Shown here piece by piece: positions 62,275 through 64,000 of a stretch of DNA of 64,000 nt. The number at the start of each line of letters is the position of its first letter. Position 1 is the stretch's first letter. The notes beneath the pieces were generated by a model that was given only the letters and a program-made list of their open reading frames with translations, was not told where the DNA came from and did no database searches. The stretch covers positions 186,001-250,000 of the forward strand of contig NZ_MRUH01000022.1 of assembly GCF_001922985.1 (NCBI RefSeq), written 5' to 3'. Made by a program: the position numbers and the translations under genes. Source of the stretch: Teredinibacter waterburyi. GTDB taxonomy: Bacteria; Pseudomonadota; Gammaproteobacteria; Pseudomonadales; Cellvibrionaceae.

Positions 62275-63174
62275 CTAAGCTTCCCCACCTAGTGCGAGTA
62301 GCAGGTCAAGACTAAATTGTTTGAGCTCAGTCGCCATAATAGCGAAGTCGGCATCGAAGGTTTCTGCTACCGAGTCGGGCTGTCGTTCGCCGGCAATTTC
62401 CAGAAGCTTGTCGTCAAACTTCAGTCGCTTTACGGCGAGTTGATCGTCCAACACAAAATGAATCGCCTCTTTCCAGCTAAGTGCCAGCTTGTTTACAACC
62501 ATGCCGGAATGCACATGGCTAAGCAGTTCATCGGCGGACAGATCCTGATTCTTGCAGCGAATTACCCGCCCATCTTTTGGGGCTTGTAGCTCGCATTCTT
62601 CCTGCAGTGTAAAGGGCGCGGGGGGTTGCGACTCTCTCACCCAGTGAGTCATGGCTGAAACCGGTGGGTTGACACCGACTAGCGGGCTGAGCGGAAGGCT
62701 ACCAAGCGCTTCTCGCAGGCCGCTTAATAGCTCTTCTGCACGTTTCGCGGAAGACGCATTCACGTAGACAAGATTTTCCTTCGGGGCAATATAAGCAAAA
62801 CAAACGGTCGATTTAGTGAGTGCGCGAGGTAGCAGTGAAAAAATGACTTCGTCTTTCAGGCCGTCGCGCTCGCTGCGCCCTACTGGTCGACCTTCTTCCT
62901 CTTGGATAGCAGCGATGCGGTCTTCTAGGTGTTCGCGGACCACCGCTGCGGGGAGAATTTTTTCCTGACGCTTCTGGCACACCATAATATTACCGTTGGT
63001 GGCGTGAACTAATTCTGTGCCGCTGCGACCGAGTGGCGCAACCCAACCTAAGCGGGCGCTATCGAGATTGCCGCAGGGTTGAAACGCAAAAGCCTCTAGG
63101 GCTTCTGCGAGCTGCTCTGGCGACTGGGTGAATGCCTGAGTAAGGCGATAGATTCGTAGGTTCTTAAACCACAT
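62275..63174 (-). CDS. rdgC: Recombination-associated protein RdgC
   Basis: A 299-residue ring-forming double-strand DNA-binding protein that limits RecA action. It has [81 protein letters not shown] and a C-terminal [20 protein letters not shown]. The length is that of the family. It is followed by a long hairpin and preceded by fklB on the same strand at 37 bp, so the two may be co-transcribed. Confidence 0.96.
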   Translation of the reverse strand: MWFKNLRIYRLTQAFTQSPEQLAEALEAFAFQPCGNLDSARLGWVAPLGRSGTELVHATNGNIMVCQKRQEKILPAAVVREHLEDRIAAIQEEEGRPVGRSERDGLKDEVIFSLLPRALTKSTVCFAYIAPKENLVYVNASSAKRAEELLSGLREALGSLPLSPLVGVNPPVSAMTHWVRESQPPAPFTLQEECELQAPKDGRVIRCKNQDLSADELLSHVHSGMVVNKLALSWKEAIHFVLDDQLAVKRLKFDDKLLEIAGERQPDSVAETFDADFAIMATELKQFSLDLLLALGGEA

Positions 63175-63211
63175 TTAGTCAACTCCAGAACAGCTGTTAT
63201 CAAGGCTAGGG

Positions 63212-63835
63212 TTAAACGATTGCAATCAGTTCTACGTCAAAAATCAACGCAGTGTATGGACCAATTGCACCACCGGCACCACGCTCGCCATAGGCCAGTT
63301 GATAGGGAACGTAGAGGCGCCACTTGGAACCGACGGGCATCATTTGCAAGGCTTCAGTCCAACCCGCAATTACGCCGCCTACTGGGAATTCGGCTGGTTC
63401 ACCGCGGTCAACTGAGCTGTCGAAAACAGTGCCGTCGATCAAGGTTCCGTGATAGTGAGTTCGCACAGTTGATTCGGCGCTAGGCTTTTCGCCGGTTCCT
63501 TCTGTTAGCACTTCGTACTGCAAGCCGCTAGTAGTTACGGTAACGCCATCTTTTTTGGCGTTTTCAGTTAGAAAAGCTTCGCCTTCTGCGGCAAAAACTT
63601 TGGCATTCTCAGCTTCTTTTGCTTGCATCTTGTCACGGATAACGGCGAAAGCTGCTTCTAAATCTTCTTGGCTAACAGCACTTTCAGCGCCGGCTAGAAT
63701 GTCGATCACACCGCGAGCAACGGCTTCAGGTACAACTCCGTCGAATGGGTTAGCAGCAAGTTGTTGGCCGAGTTGACGGCCGATGCCGTAGCTTACGCGT
63801 GCTTCGGTAGAGGTTAAAGGTGTTGAGTCGGTCAT
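63212..63835 (-). CDS. fklB: FKBP-type peptidyl-prolyl cis-trans isomerase FklB
   Basis: A 207-residue protein. The N-terminal dimerisation helices (SYGIGRQLGQQLAANPFDGVVPEAVARGVIDILAG) precede an FKBP domain with VRTHYHGTLIDGTVFDSS, FPVGGVIAGWTEALQMMPVGSKWRLYVPYQLAYGERG and a C-terminal LIFDVELIAI. There is no signal peptide, so it is the cytoplasmic FklB type rather than periplasmic FkpA. It speeds proline isomerisation in folding. The upstream 165 bp to the window edge hold no gene. Confidence 0.93.
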   Translation of the reverse strand: MTDSTPLTSTEARVSYGIGRQLGQQLAANPFDGVVPEAVARGVIDILAGAESAVSQEDLEAAFAVIRDKMQAKEAENAKVFAAEGEAFLTENAKKDGVTVTTSGLQYEVLTEGTGEKPSAESTVRTHYHGTLIDGTVFDSSVDRGEPAEFPVGGVIAGWTEALQMMPVGSKWRLYVPYQLAYGERGAGGAIGPYTALIFDVELIAIV

Positions 63836-64000
63836 ATGTAGGCCCCGGATATTTGGGTGAAAAGAAAAGGATTATCGCTGCTGAACGTTCGCTAAATCGT
63901 GCTAGACGACAAGCGATGCGTATCAATAAAACAGCTGAAGTGTTTGAAGGGGCGCGAGTTTAACACGCCACGGAGAATAATTTGCGGTGAATTTGGCCGT

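Overview
The window looks like chromosomal DNA of a marine, polysaccharide-degrading gammaproteobacterium, most probably of the order Cellvibrionales (inference). The grounds are a secreted GH26 mannanase with four DPDGDGWGWEN modules joined by Pro/Thr linkers, a large TonB-dependent receptor, the dnaG-rpoD pair followed by tRNA-Ile2, and gammaproteobacterial forms of RdgC, SrkA, FklB, DUF3094 and the bio operon. No phage, insertion sequence, integrase, CRISPR array or rRNA was seen.

Layout. 1-3242: the edge of a UDP-galactopyranose mutase gene, an Ada-type regulator/methyltransferase plus AlkB alkylation-repair pair, two decayed genes (an internally deleted LysR and an LpxR-like tail) and a lipoprotein esterase. 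3571-5616: a LacI-type operator-like palindrome, the GH26 mannanase and its terminator. 5795-31210: a block of about 25 kb bracketed by two 111-bp perfect direct repeats, each holding a complete tRNA-Ile2(CAU) gene and its promoter. Inside is an envelope/exopolysaccharide locus (6067-27297) plus a subtilase and a chorismate-lyase-like gene. 31236-35997: rpoD, dnaG and a GST gene in the place where rpsU usually lies. 36235-46583: an outer-membrane barrel protein, a TonB receptor, gnd, a 1024-residue GH15/phosphorylase-kinase-like protein and srkA. 46613-52673: comF, then bioB-bioF-bioHC (fusion)-bioD behind a BirA-type operator. 52942-64000: a flagellar-like small protein, a SprA-like HExxH protein, an acyl-CoA dehydrogenase, DUF3094, EVE, GntR, thioesterase, LysR, acyltransferase-3, rdgC and fklB genes.

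How the main locus may work (inference from families). A WcaJ-type enzyme primes undecaprenyl phosphate and two GT4 enzymes extend the chain. Wzx flips the unit, Wzy polymerises it, a kinase-less Wzz sets length and a long multi-SLBB Wza-like protein exports it. Two paralogous secreted or lipid-anchored proteins with a clan GH-A-like pair of glutamates may trim the polymer, as PslG does for Psl. Three sulfotransferases, an adenylate-forming acyl ligase, an orphan acyl carrier protein and two LpxL-like acyltransferases suggest a sulfated and acylated product. Both LpxL-like proteins have a basic residue where the HX4D/E acid should be. The combination of sulfotransferases, acyl-ACP module and paired hydrolases inside a tRNA-bracketed block is the best candidate here for an undescribed system.
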